Shown: positions 17,378 through 25,595 of the stretch, in pieces
Layout: each line of letters starts with the position of its first letter
Position numbering within the stretch: position 1 is the stretch's first letter
Source: Bacteroidota bacterium
GTDB taxonomy: Bacteria > Bacteroidota > Bacteroidia > Flavobacteriales > Weeksellaceae
Length of the DNA: 64,000 nt
Assembly (NCBI GenBank): GCA_023386965.1
Contig: JAEWIR010000019.1
Location: forward strand, 1 to 64,000
Reading direction: 5' to 3'
Notes under the pieces: generated by a model
Told to the model about the DNA's origin: nothing
Database searches by the model: none
Seen by the model: the letters and a program-made list of their open reading frames with translations, nothing else
Position numbers and translations under genes: made by a program

Positions 17378-18415
17378 ATGAGTAATGTTTACGATAATAT
17401 TCTTGGCTTAATCGGAAATACTCCATTGGTGAAACTTAATCATGTGACCAGGGAAATCCCGGCAAAGGTGTACGCCAAACTTGAGTCATGCAATCCCGGA
17501 CATTCCACTAAAGACCGGATTGCCCTCCATATTATAGAAAAAGCTGAAGAAAAAGGAATCCTGACTCCTGACTCGGTAATTGTAGAGACTACCTCCGGAA
17601 ATACCGGATTTTCAGTAGCCATGGTCTCAATTGTGAAGGGTTATAAATGCATACTTGCTGTTAGTGACAAGACAAAGGCGGAGAAAATTGCCTATCTGAA
17701 AGCCCTAGGCGCTCAGGTTTATGTTTGTCCTGCAAATGTACCTGCAGACGATCCGCGCTCATATTATGAGGTAGCCAAAAGAATTGCCGCGGAAACTCCC
17801 AACTCCGTTTATATCAATCAATATTTTAACGAGCTCAATATAGATGCCCATTACCAGACTACCGGTCCCGAAATCTGGGAGCAAACTGAAGGTAAGGTAA
17901 CTCACGTCTTTGCCTGTACAGGTACGGGCGGTACACTTTCCGGGTCGGCCAAATTCCTTAAGGGGAAAAATCCAGATATTAAGATTATCGGTGTAGATGC
18001 AGATGGATCCATACTTAAAGGTTATCATGAAACCGGTAAGATTAACCCGTTGGATATCAAGCCTTATCAGATTGAAGGAATGGGTAAGAATCTTTTGCCT
18101 TCTGCATTGCTTTTTGACCAGATTGACCAGTTCGTAAAGGTGAATGACGAAATGTCGGCCTACCGTACCAGAGAAATCGCCCTGAAAGAGGCTATCATGG
18201 GTGGTTACACCTGTGGTGCTGTAACCCAGGGACTGATCCAGTACGCTCAGGCGCATCCTTTTGGTCCCGACGATGTGGTTGTGCTGATCTTTCCGGATCA
18301 CGGATCAAGATATATCACTAAGGTATACAGCGATGAGTGGATGGCTCAGCAGGGTTTTGTGAACAACTGCGTACACAATTACGACGAGGTTTTCAAGACC
18401 GAATACATAAAATAA
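17378..18415 (+). CDS. PLP-dependent cysteine-synthase-family enzyme, probable cysteate synthase (CapA-like)
   Basis: 345 residues of the tryptophan-synthase-beta (fold II) PLP family. K45 in 'NPGHSTKDRIA' is the Schiff-base lysine, 'TSGNTG' at 72-77 holds the substrate carboxylate, and 'TGTGGT' at 181-186 holds the PLP phosphate. By sequence alone it could be O-acetylserine sulfhydrylase (CysK/CysM). The next gene is an alpha-oxoamine synthase, and in sulfonolipid-making Bacteroidota this pairing is known: a CysK-like enzyme makes L-cysteate from O-phosphoserine and sulfite, and a cysteate acyltransferase uses it. I therefore favour cysteate synthase, as an inference from the neighbourhood. 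A terminator separates the two genes, so they are neighbours rather than one simple operon. Confidence 0.8.
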   Translation: MSNVYDNILGLIGNTPLVKLNHVTREIPAKVYAKLESCNPGHSTKDRIALHIIEKAEEKGILTPDSVIVETTSGNTGFSVAMVSIVKGYKCILAVSDKTKAEKIAYLKALGAQVYVCPANVPADDPRSYYEVAKRIAAETPNSVYINQYFNELNIDAHYQTTGPEIWEQTEGKVTHVFACTGTGGTLSGSAKFLKGKNPDIKIIGVDADGSILKGYHETGKINPLDIKPYQIEGMGKNLLPSALLFDQIDQFVKVNDEMSAYRTREIALKEAIMGGYTCGAVTQGLIQYAQAHPFGPDDVVVLIFPDHGSRYITKVYSDEWMAQQGFVNNCVHNYDEVFKTEYIK

Positions 18416-18432
18416 GAACATCTCTTTTATAC

Positions 18433-18464
18433 AGCCTTCTGCAATTAGCAAAAGGCTTTTTTTT
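18433..18464 (+). terminator. Rho-independent terminator after the cysteate-synthase-like gene
   Basis: AGCCTT (18433-18438) pairs with AAGGCT (18452-18457), followed by a long T-run. Confidence 0.7.
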
Positions 18465-18479
18465 ACGTTGCATTTTAGC

Positions 18480-18487
18480 TAACTTTG
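18480..18487 (+). promoter_or_regulatory. Promoter -7 box for the oxoamine synthase gene
   Basis: TAACTTTG, an exact TAnnTTTG match, 32 bp before the ATG at 18520. With the terminator just upstream it indicates an independent transcript. Confidence 0.55.
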
Positions 18488-18519
18488 CAGCCAATATTTT
18501 TACAATAAATCCAAACTAA

Positions 18520-19794
18520 ATGGTAGATATTTTTGAACGGATCAAACAGAATCCCGGACCACTGGGACAGTTTGCAGATTACGCAGAAGGTTATTTTGTA
18601 TTCCCTAAACTGGAAGGACCTATTGGACCCCGTATGCAGTTTCAGGGACGTGAGGTTGTTTTCTGGAGTGCCAATGACTACCTGGGACTTTGCAACCATC
18701 CGGAAGTACTGGAGGCCGACGCGAAAGCCGCTGCGGAATATGGTATGTTTTATCCGATGGGTGCGCGTGCCATGTCCGGCGAGACCGCACAGCACCAGCA
18801 ACTGGAAAACGAACTGGCGGAATTCGTTGGAAAAGAAGCAGCCTATCTGCTGAACTTTGGTTACCAGGGAATGGTTTCTACCATTGACGCGCTTGTTTCC
18901 CGTCATGATGTGATTGTTTATGATGCCGATTCTCATGCCTGTATCGTAGATGGCGTGCGTTTGCATATGGGTAAAAGTTTTACCTTCAAGCATAACGATA
19001 TGGCCAGTCTGGAAAAAAACCTGGTACGTGCAACCAAAGTAGCTGAAGAAAACGGCGGCGGAATCCTGGTGATTACAGAAGGTGTTTTCGGGATGCGCGG
19101 TATGCAAGGTAAACTAAAGGAAATATGCGACCTTAAATCCAAGTTCAATTTCCGACTTCTGGTTGATGATGCGCATGGTTTCGGTACTTTAGGTAAAACA
19201 GGAGCGGGTGCCGGTGAAGAGCAGGGCTGCCAGGACCAAATCGATGTTTACTTCTCCACTTTTGCCAAATCAATGGCCGGATTCGGAGCATTTATCGCGG
19301 GTGATAAAGAGATTATCAGAATCCTGAAATATAACCTCCGTTCTCAGGTTTTTGCAAAATCACTTACGATGCCGATGGTGATAGGTGGCCTGAAGAGACT
19401 GGAACTGCTGCGTACAAGACCGGAGATTAAAGATAAACTTTGGGAAAATGTAAACAAGCTGCAGAACGGTCTGGCTGAAAGAGGATTTAACCTGGGTAAT
19501 ACCAATACCTGCGTTACCCCGGTAATGATGCAGGGATCTACTGTTGAGGCCACAATGCTGGTGAAAGACCTTCGTGAAAACTACGGTATCTTTACTTCAG
19601 TGGTTATCTATCCGGTGATTCCAAAGGGAATGATTCTGCTGAGGCTTATTCCTACCGCCTCGCACACAGATGCTGAAATCAACGAAACACTGGATGCATT
19701 CGATGCCATTCATGACAAACTGATCACTGGCGTTTATAAAGAGCAGGAGAAAAAACTTCTGGAAGAACAGGGCCTGTCCTTTAAGGCAGATTAA
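18520..19794 (+). CDS. Alpha-oxoamine synthase, probable cysteate fatty acyltransferase (CapB/SulA-like)
   Basis: 424 residues of PLP fold type I. Visible motifs are H139 ('DADSHACI'), 'LLVDDAHGFG' with D217 and H219, and the PLP lysine K250 in 'STFAKSMAGFG'. The family includes 8-amino-7-oxononanoate synthase, glycine C-acetyltransferase, serine palmitoyltransferase and the cysteate fatty acyltransferase of capnine/sulfobacin synthesis. The ~25-residue N-terminal lead and the adjacent cysteine-synthase-like gene favour the last, which joins cysteate to a fatty acyl thioester and releases CO2 to give 3-keto-capnine. Serine palmitoyltransferase is the main alternative. The later keto-reductase is not recognisable nearby. 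Confidence 0.82.
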   Translation: MVDIFERIKQNPGPLGQFADYAEGYFVFPKLEGPIGPRMQFQGREVVFWSANDYLGLCNHPEVLEADAKAAAEYGMFYPMGARAMSGETAQHQQLENELAEFVGKEAAYLLNFGYQGMVSTIDALVSRHDVIVYDADSHACIVDGVRLHMGKSFTFKHNDMASLEKNLVRATKVAEENGGGILVITEGVFGMRGMQGKLKEICDLKSKFNFRLLVDDAHGFGTLGKTGAGAGEEQGCQDQIDVYFSTFAKSMAGFGAFIAGDKEIIRILKYNLRSQVFAKSLTMPMVIGGLKRLELLRTRPEIKDKLWENVNKLQNGLAERGFNLGNTNTCVTPVMMQGSTVEATMLVKDLRENYGIFTSVVIYPVIPKGMILLRLIPTASHTDAEINETLDAFDAIHDKLITGVYKEQEKKLLEEQGLSFKAD

Positions 19795-19818
19795 TCCGAC
19801 CTTGGAAATAACTAACTG

Positions 19819-19846
19819 ACCGTCTTGCTTTGTGAGACGGTTTTTT
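19819..19846 (+). terminator. Rho-independent terminator after the oxoamine synthase gene
   Basis: ACCGTCT, a 9-nt loop and AGACGGT are followed by TTTTTT. Confidence 0.85.
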
Positions 19847-19951
19847 GGCTTTAGATCGTTCATCACTTTAAATCTAAAAACTGATACAACCGCTGTATTG
19901 CAGCTAAACGATTATTGGCATAACTTAGTTCAGCATCAAAAACCAATTATC

Positions 19952-21118
19952 ATGGCCATCTTCATCATCAGCAACCGGGAAATCTCTCAGGTAAAGGAAG
20001 GAAACAAAACGGTATCCAAATTCTGTTTCGAAAGTCAGACCGGGACCTCCAGTTTCCGCATCGCAAAATTCTTAGGCTATCAACCACCGCTCGCCAAAGG
20101 AATGAGCAAAAAGGAATATAAAAAACTGCTTAAAACACATTCCGACAGCGCACATGAGATACTGTCTGACTATTTTGACTATGATTATGTTCCCGTGAAG
20201 GAAGTCTTGCTGGAACTGAAACACAATGGAAAGGCCTCACAGGACTAGCTAAACCTCCTTCGCTGCAGCCAGCGTATGTTTTATGAATTCTACAGTTCCA
20301 TGCTTGAGACCAAGGTCGGAAAGCGCGGTGATCTGCTCGTGTTCATCCATGGATATTCGTATACCTTCAGTGATGAACTTGAAGCGATTGAGACCCTTAA
20401 GAAGCAATACATAGACAATCCTGAATCGCCGGTGCAGAACCTGCTTCTGCTGAGCTGGCCGGGCTCTAAATCACTATTCCCTTATACGTATATTGATGAC
20501 AAAAGAAACTCAATAGACGCCGGCATGGTATTCTACAAAATGATGCTGAAGTACAATGAGTTTATCAAACAGGTTCTGGCCGATCCCGAACTCGATTTCT
20601 GTGGACAGCGCATCCACCTGATGGCTCATTCCATGGGAAACCGGCTGCTTAGAAGTGCGTTGATCTGCATGAAAAGCAGCGGAATAATGAAAGTCCTGGA
20701 CCAGGTGCTGTTACTGAATTCGGACATTTCCGTCAATTCATTTGACAAGGAAGATGAATCTCTGTATAAACTGACCAAACTGGCCAACCGGATTTCCGTC
20801 TATATTCATAAAAGTGATGATGTTCTGTCCATATCTACCCTTTCCAAAAATATCCTGTCGCCCAGACTGGGAAAATACGGACCTGTTGGTATAAAAAATT
20901 TACCGGATAATGTGGTGATCGTAGACTGTTCGCATACAAAAAATGATCTTGGGAGCAAACTGCAGGATCTCGCAGACCATTGGGGTTACCTCACCAGTTC
21001 GGAAGTACAGCGTGATATCCTGGCTACGCTGAAGGGTGAACATGAAGAACTGATAGCCCACAGAAATACCCACAAAAAGCACGACCGCTATTTTCAGATT
21101 GGCGACACTCAGACATAA
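19952..21118 (+). pseudogene. Alpha/beta hydrolase (DUF900-like) gene interrupted by an in-frame TAG
   Basis: Two open segments share one reading frame: 19952-20248 (98 codons, start 'MAIFIISNRE') and 20276-21118 (280 codons). Only a single TAG at 20246-20248 and nine sense codons lie between them. The second part is an alpha/beta hydrolase with oxyanion-hole strand 'LLVFIHGYSYTF', nucleophile elbow 'HLMAHSMGNR' and a late 'DHWGY' histidine, resembling DUF900 hydrolases. The first part matches the N-terminal strand region expected of the same protein, and no ribosome binding site is evident before 20276. Read through, the product would be 388 residues. I infer a nonsense mutation (or a sequencing error); two separate proteins are less likely. 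Confidence 0.7.
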
Positions 21119-21185
21119 AAGCAAATGTTCAAAATTAAGGCGATTTTTGTAATTTTTTGCAGCAGATATTTATTTTAATTAGTAA

Positions 21186-21210
21186 ATAAAAAACCTTGGC
21201 GAAGCCAAGG
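21186..21210 (-). terminator. Rho-independent terminator of the A+T-rich orphan gene
   Basis: On the - strand CCTTGGC-TTC-GCCAAGG is followed by TTTTTTATTT, past the stop at 21239. Confidence 0.85.
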
Positions 21211-21238
21211 CCTTGCGTTCAGCAACTAGTAGAAATAT

Positions 21239-22066
21239 TTAATCTATACTATATTTTTGATACTTAACTTCCTCAAAAATATCTTCATTTCCATTTAAGG
21301 AATAATTCGTCTTTAAATAATAGACTTTATCGGGCTTTAATATGCTTGATAAATAAGGCAAGGTTATTCTCCTATTTTGTCTTCCTATAATATTCTCATA
21401 ATAACTATCAATAAAAAATAATAGATTATTTCCGGAAATAGATAATGTTCTAATTTCCGTGAATCCTATAGCACCACTTTCTAAGTTAGGACTTCTCCCG
21501 GAATATCTAACTTCATATTTTTTATATTTTGAATCCCGGTTTCTAATGTAATCCTGATACTTCTTTTGAAATTCTGATTTTACATAACTGTGATAAAAAA
21601 TATATTTGTAAAATGAATCGGCACTACATCGATTTTGTAAGATTCTATTGTCGTCATTCACGCAAGTTCTTTTTTCATAACCAATTACTTTTTTATTCCA
21701 GTGGTTCTCATTGTATTTCTTAAATTCATCATTTTCAAACAATAAAGGTCCAGCAGATTCAATATGACTGTAGTTTTGAAAATTTAGATTGCTCCGTTTT
21801 TCATTAGGAAGATTTTTGTAGGTTAATATGCCATTACTCAATGTATCATAATCAATATTTCCATGATGATTCAACTTGCTTTTTTCAATTTGAAAATCAT
21901 AAATAGGAACTTCTGATTGAATAAAATTTATTTCTTTTGTAAAAATTAAGAAAACTGTATCTGCTTTTGACACAATTGAGTCAAGGTATTTTGCTTTTTT
22001 CTTAAAATCTTGAGAAAAAAGCAAATTCGCAATTAGTAATGTTAGTGCTAAAATTAGTTTTTGCAT
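21239..22066 (-). CDS. A+T-rich orphan gene, exported protein of unknown function
   Basis: 275 residues with a signal peptide (1-19, ending 'LLFSQ'). The rest is rich in N, K, Y and I with no domain I recognise; three cysteines occur. Codon use is much more A+T-rich than in flanking housekeeping genes, which suggests recent acquisition. Its ATG directly abuts the stop codon of an upstream coding tail (22067-22168) whose gene is otherwise gone, so it was probably once the second gene of a pair. It lies between the broken hydrolase and atpC and has its own strong terminator. An immunity or accessory protein of a lost toxin-like gene is one possibility, unproven. Confidence 0.7.
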   Translation of the reverse strand: MQKLILALTLLIANLLFSQDFKKKAKYLDSIVSKADTVFLIFTKEINFIQSEVPIYDFQIEKSKLNHHGNIDYDTLSNGILTYKNLPNEKRSNLNFQNYSHIESAGPLLFENDEFKKYNENHWNKKVIGYEKRTCVNDDNRILQNRCSADSFYKYIFYHSYVKSEFQKKYQDYIRNRDSKYKKYEVRYSGRSPNLESGAIGFTEIRTLSISGNNLLFFIDSYYENIIGRQNRRITLPYLSSILKPDKVYYLKTNYSLNGNEDIFEEVKYQKYSID

Positions 22067-22168
22067 TTAGTTACAATTAGAATTTAATGGAAATTCGCTA
22101 ATACTACCTGGAAGCTTTCCTTTTTCAATGAAATTGGTAATTTGATCATTAACTGTTGAAATTGAAAC
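22067..22168 (-). pseudogene. 3' coding tail of a lost upstream gene
   Basis: A 33-codon open stretch ('VSISTVNDQI...' ending 'PLNSNCN') ends at TAA (22067-22069), immediately before the ATG of the orphan gene. It has no start codon and is closed upstream by TAA at 22169-22171. In another frame just upstream (22171-22197) lies 'VDPFGLLCSK', which resembles the DPxG motif at the end of Rhs core domains. That would fit a frameshifted Rhs remnant, but the match is short and could be chance. Confidence 0.4.
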
Positions 22169-22231
22169 TTACTGCATAGCAGCCCAAAGGGATCAACACA
22201 AGCAATGTACGAATTATTCAAAAATAGGGCA

Positions 22232-22257
22232 TAAAAAAAGCTCCATTTCTGGAGCTT
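22232..22257 (-). terminator. Rho-independent terminator of the atpD-atpC operon
   Basis: On the - strand AAGCTCCA, a 4-nt loop and TGGAGCTT are followed by TTTTTTT, 27 bp past the atpC stop. Confidence 0.9.
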
Positions 22258-22283
22258 CTGTATTATTCGGATTCAGGATTCAG

Positions 22284-22565
22284 TCATTCTGCCAGAATGA
22301 TGCCCTGGTTATTGTTGAATTCAATAACCCCGCTCTTCACTTTGAAAGAGTAAACGTTTTCCTTTTCGTTCTCGCGAACAAATTTCTCCGCATACTTTTC
22401 TCCGATGGAATCTGTAAAGATTCTGATCTTTCCGTTAATCAGTGAGGCAACAATGGCAGCGTGGTCCTTCTTGATATGGAAATCACCGTTCTTTCCGGGA
22501 AGCAAAACCGATTTCACTTCGCCTTCAAAGACAACAAATTCCGGAGTTAAAATTTTTATATTCAT
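22284..22565 (-). CDS. atpC: ATP synthase F1 subunit epsilon
   Basis: 93 residues, the length of the short epsilon form that has only the N-terminal beta-sandwich and lacks the C-terminal helical pair. Typical features are 'ILTPEFVVFEGEVKSVLLPG', 'GDFHIKKDHAAIVASL' and 'GVIEFNNNQGIILAE' at the end. Epsilon sits on the central rotor stalk and couples F1 to Fo. It lies downstream of atpD with a 69-bp gap that contains a heptamer repeat. The other subunits are not in the window, matching the split ATP synthase loci of Bacteroidota. Without the C-terminal helices the inhibitory function of epsilon may be absent. Confidence 0.95.
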   Translation of the reverse strand: MNIKILTPEFVVFEGEVKSVLLPGKNGDFHIKKDHAAIVASLINGKIRIFTDSIGEKYAEKFVRENEKENVYSFKVKSGVIEFNNNQGIILAE

Positions 22566-22581
22566 GTCAATCTAGATTTGA

Positions 22582-22605
22582 AGATTTCAGATTTCAGATT
22601 TCAGA
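22582..22605. repeat. Heptamer repeat (AGATTTC) between atpD and atpC
   Basis: Three full tandem copies of AGATTTC plus a partial fourth, followed by degenerate AGATCTG units up to about 22625. It sits in the short leader before atpC. Confidence 0.8.
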
Positions 22606-22634
22606 AAGTCTGAGATCTGAGATCTTGTGTCTGA

Positions 22635-24143
22635 TTAAGCGTTTTCCGCCAACATTTTCTGTCCTGCCTCAATAGCTTCTTCAATGGTTCCTTTCAGGTT
22701 GAAGGCTGCTTCAGGATACTGATCCAGTTCACCGTCGATGATCATGTTGAAACCTTTGATGGTATCCTTAATGTCAACCAATGCTCCTTTCAGACCTGTA
22801 AACTGCTCAGCTACGTGGAATGGCTGAGAAAGGAAACGCTGAACTTTTCTTGCACGGTAAACAACCAGTTTATCTTCTTCAGAAAGTTCTTCCATACCAA
22901 GGATCGCGATGATATCCTGAAGGGCTTTGTAACGCTGAAGGATTTCCTTTACTCTCTGTGCTGTATTATAGTGATCTTCACCAAGGATTTCGGGGGTAAG
23001 GATTCTGGAAGTTGAAGCCAATGGATCTACCGCAGGATAGATACCAAGGGAAGCAATCTTTCTGTCCAGTACCGTTGTAGCATCCAGGTGGGCAAAGGTA
23101 GTTGCCGGAGCCGGGTCGGTAAGGTCATCCGCAGGTACGTAAACCGCCTGTACTGATGTAATGGATCCGTTCTTTGTAGAAGTAATCCTTTCCTGCATCG
23201 CACCCATCTCAGAGGCAAGCGTTGGCTGGTAACCTACCGCAGAAGGCATACGTCCAAGAAGTGCAGATACCTCAGAACCTGCCTGGGTGAAACGGAAGAT
23301 GTTATCAACAAAGAAAAGAACGTCTCTTCCCTGTCCCTGTCCGTCACCGTCACGGAAATATTCTGCAATCGTAAGACCGGAAAGTGCTACACGCGCTCTT
23401 GCTCCCGGTGGTTCGTTCATCTGTCCGAAAACGAAGGTACACTTGGAATCCTTCATCTCTTCATGATCGATCTTGGACAGGTCCCAACCTCCATTTTCCA
23501 TGGAGTGCATGAACTCGTCGCCATATTTAATAATGCCGGATTCCAGCATCTCTCTCAAAAGGTCGTTTCCTTCTCTGGTTCTTTCACCTACACCGGCAAA
23601 AACCGAAAGACCACCGTGACCTTTTGCAATATTGTTAATTAATTCCTGGATCAATACCGTTTTACCTACACCGGCACCACCGAACAATCCAATCTTACCA
23701 CCTTTTGCATAAGGTTCGATAAGGTCAATTACTTTAATACCTGTAAAAAGAACTTCCGCAGAAGTGGATAACTGATCAAATTTTGGTGCTTCTCTGTGAA
23801 TTGGAAGACCACCTTCTTTGGAAACCTCGCGGATTCCGTCAATAGCATCTCCAACAACATTAAAAAGTCTACCGTATACTTCCGCACCTGTAGGCATGGT
23901 AATCTGGCGTCCCTGTGCGATCACTTCCTGACCTCTCTGAAGACCGTCCGTCGCATCCATTGCGATACATCTTACAGAATCCTCTCCAATATGCTGCTCT
24001 ACTTCCAGAACTACTTTGCTGCCGTCGGTTTTAGCGATTTCCAGTGCGTCGTAAATATTCGGAAGCTCCTCTGCTCCTTTGAAAACTACGTCGATTACCG
24101 GACCGATAATTTGCGAAATTTTTCCTTTAATTTGGTTTGCCAT
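22635..24143 (-). CDS. atpD: ATP synthase F1 subunit beta
   Basis: 502 residues from ATG 24143 ('MANQIKGKISQIIG'); the open frame upstream to 24185 runs into the promoter and was not used. This is the catalytic subunit: Walker A 'GGAGVGKT' at 155-162, 'GVGERTREGNDL', Walker B in 'GRDVLFFVDNIFRFTQAG' and 'ALLGRMPSAVGYQPTL'. It makes or hydrolyses ATP at the alpha/beta interface on the cytoplasmic side of the membrane. First gene of the atpD-atpC unit; a consensus -7 box lies 20 bp upstream and diverges from the ribF promoter. Confidence 0.97.
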   Translation of the reverse strand: MANQIKGKISQIIGPVIDVVFKGAEELPNIYDALEIAKTDGSKVVLEVEQHIGEDSVRCIAMDATDGLQRGQEVIAQGRQITMPTGAEVYGRLFNVVGDAIDGIREVSKEGGLPIHREAPKFDQLSTSAEVLFTGIKVIDLIEPYAKGGKIGLFGGAGVGKTVLIQELINNIAKGHGGLSVFAGVGERTREGNDLLREMLESGIIKYGDEFMHSMENGGWDLSKIDHEEMKDSKCTFVFGQMNEPPGARARVALSGLTIAEYFRDGDGQGQGRDVLFFVDNIFRFTQAGSEVSALLGRMPSAVGYQPTLASEMGAMQERITSTKNGSITSVQAVYVPADDLTDPAPATTFAHLDATTVLDRKIASLGIYPAVDPLASTSRILTPEILGEDHYNTAQRVKEILQRYKALQDIIAILGMEELSEEDKLVVYRARKVQRFLSQPFHVAEQFTGLKGALVDIKDTIKGFNMIIDGELDQYPEAAFNLKGTIEEAIEAGQKMLAENA

Positions 24144-24163
24144 TGCTAAATTTTTTCGTTGTG

Positions 24164-24193
24164 CAAATATAATCAAAGTTCCCAAATCTGCAA
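24164..24193 (-). promoter_or_regulatory. atpD promoter
   Basis: On the - strand, TTG at 24193-24191, then 19 bp, then TATATTTG at 24171-24164 (exact TAnnTTTG). Start of transcription would be near 24158, about 15 bp before atpD. Confidence 0.65.
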
Positions 24194-24224
24194 TTGGTTC
24201 AAAAGAAGATTTTTATCATATTTG
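24194..24224 (+). promoter_or_regulatory. ribF promoter
   Basis: TTG at 24194-24196, 20 bp, then CATATTTG at 24217-24224 (one mismatch to TAnnTTTG). It supports a short leader and the TTG start at 24246; it lies back-to-back with the atpD promoter. Confidence 0.55.
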
Positions 24225-24245
24225 CACCACCAAAAAGTCACCCTT

Positions 24246-25166
24246 TTGAAAATCTTCCGGAACTTTAATGCACATCAGGAAAAAACGCCGCTGGCGCTGT
24301 CTATAGGTATGTTCGACGGGGTGCACCGCGGCCATCAGACCATCATCAACCAGCTTAATTCTATTAGCCGTGAAAAGGGTTTTCAGTCCGCCATCCTCAC
24401 TTTTTGGCCACATCCGCGCACGGTTTTTAACCCAAATGACGACCTGAAACTGCTGAACACCATTGACGAGAAGATTTATCTGCTTGAAAAAAACGGTGTG
24501 GAGCATCTTTTCCTGAAGGAATTTGACGAAGCTTTCCGCAATCTCAGCGGTGCTGAATTTGTAAAGCAGATTTTGGTAGAAAAGTTGAATGTAAAATACC
24601 TGATCATTGGTCACGACCATACTTTCGGCAAAAACAAAAGCGGTGATTTTAATCTTCTTAAGGAAATGTCGGCTGAATGTGGCTTTGAAGTCCAGCAGGT
24701 GGAAGCCGTGAACTATCACGACAAAAACATCAGTTCCACGCAAATCAGGAATGCTTTGGCATCGGCAAATATAACTGAAGCGAACGAAATGCTGGGTTAT
24801 GTATTTTCGGTATCGGGTACCGTGGTAGGCGGGCGTAAGATAGGACGCACCATCGGTTATCCTACGGCAAATATTGAGACCAATCCATTAAAACTTCTGC
24901 CAAAAAAAGGAGCTTATATCGTGGAAGTCTTTGTAAAGGACCAAAAATATAAGGGAATGCTAAGCATCGGCACCAACCCTACCGTAAATGGCACGTCCCT
25001 ATCTACCGAAGTGTATATCCTGGATTTTAATGATGACATCTACGGTGAAGAAATTTCAGTGAACTTCCGTTCCTTTCTGCATGATGAAATTAAGTTTGAA
25101 TCCCTGGAAAAGCTGATTGAACGACTGGATGAGGATAAAACAATTACTGAAAATTTCAGTTTCTAA
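24246..25166 (+). CDS. ribF: Bifunctional riboflavin kinase / FAD synthetase
   Basis: 306 residues from a TTG start at 24246, chosen because homologues begin 'MKIF.NF' and here 'LKIFRNFN' begins at that TTG, just downstream of the promoter; there is no ATG until well inside the domain. FAD synthetase domain: 'GMFDGVHRGH' at 21-30, 'FWPHPRTVFNP', 'IIGHDHTFGK' and 'SSTQIRNAL'. Riboflavin kinase domain: 'GRTIGYPTANIE', 'GAYIVEVF' and 'SIGTNPTV'. It converts riboflavin to FMN and then FAD. Its stop overlaps the convergent YjbR gene by 4 bp. Confidence 0.95.
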   Translation: MKIFRNFNAHQEKTPLALSIGMFDGVHRGHQTIINQLNSISREKGFQSAILTFWPHPRTVFNPNDDLKLLNTIDEKIYLLEKNGVEHLFLKEFDEAFRNLSGAEFVKQILVEKLNVKYLIIGHDHTFGKNKSGDFNLLKEMSAECGFEVQQVEAVNYHDKNISSTQIRNALASANITEANEMLGYVFSVSGTVVGGRKIGRTIGYPTANIETNPLKLLPKKGAYIVEVFVKDQKYKGMLSIGTNPTVNGTSLSTEVYILDFNDDIYGEEISVNFRSFLHDEIKFESLEKLIERLDEDKTITENFSF

Positions 25167-25516
25167 ATACCCGCTACTTCCAACTGCTTTTTCTTTGTCA
25201 AAGACTTAAAGATAAGTTCATAGGACTGATCGATCAGTTTCAAAATCAATTCCTTTTTCAGGCCTTCGCACACCACTGAATTCCAGTGGGTTTTGTTCAT
25301 ATGGTAGGCACCGGTAATCTGAGGATGCTGTGCACGGAGATCTGCGCTCCATTCCGGGTCTGTCTTTACGGAAATGGTGAGTGGCTGCTGCTCCAGCGGA
25401 ATAAGGAGGAACATTTTGCCTCCCACTTTTAACACCAAAGTTTCCTGATCGAAGGGGAAGGTTTCCTCAACTCCTTTTTTGACATTGCAGTAAGCCAGTA
25501 TTTCTTCTATTTCCAT
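25163..25516 (-). CDS. MmcQ/YjbR-family protein
   Basis: 117 residues matching the YjbR family: 'ILAYCNVKKGVEETFPFD' at the start, 'LVLKVGGKMFLLIPLE', 'ISVKTDPEWSADLR' and 'GAYHMNKTHWNSVV', with a helical C-terminus. The fold is CyaY-like, and a DNA-binding role is often suggested. Cytoplasmic, no signal. Its last bases overlap the ribF stop codon, so the two genes converge without any spacer. Confidence 0.9.
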   Translation of the reverse strand: MEIEEILAYCNVKKGVEETFPFDQETLVLKVGGKMFLLIPLEQQPLTISVKTDPEWSADLRAQHPQITGAYHMNKTHWNSVVCEGLKKELILKLIDQSYELIFKSLTKKKQLEVAGI

Positions 25517-25595
25517 ATTGAAGTCTCAGTCATCAATATTAATCAAAAATCCGTAAATTTCAGTCATCAGAACTAAGAACTGCAGATTGTAATAT

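Noticed and set aside
18475..19107. 210-codon ORF on the minus strand inside the oxoamine synthase gene
   Set aside because: It lies wholly opposite a gene with complete PLP-enzyme motifs and has itself no recognisable domain; it is a shadow frame.
22171..22215. Firm call of an Rhs core domain from 'VDPFGLLCSK'
   Set aside because: Only about ten residues match and the frame is broken; kept as a possibility, not a feature call.
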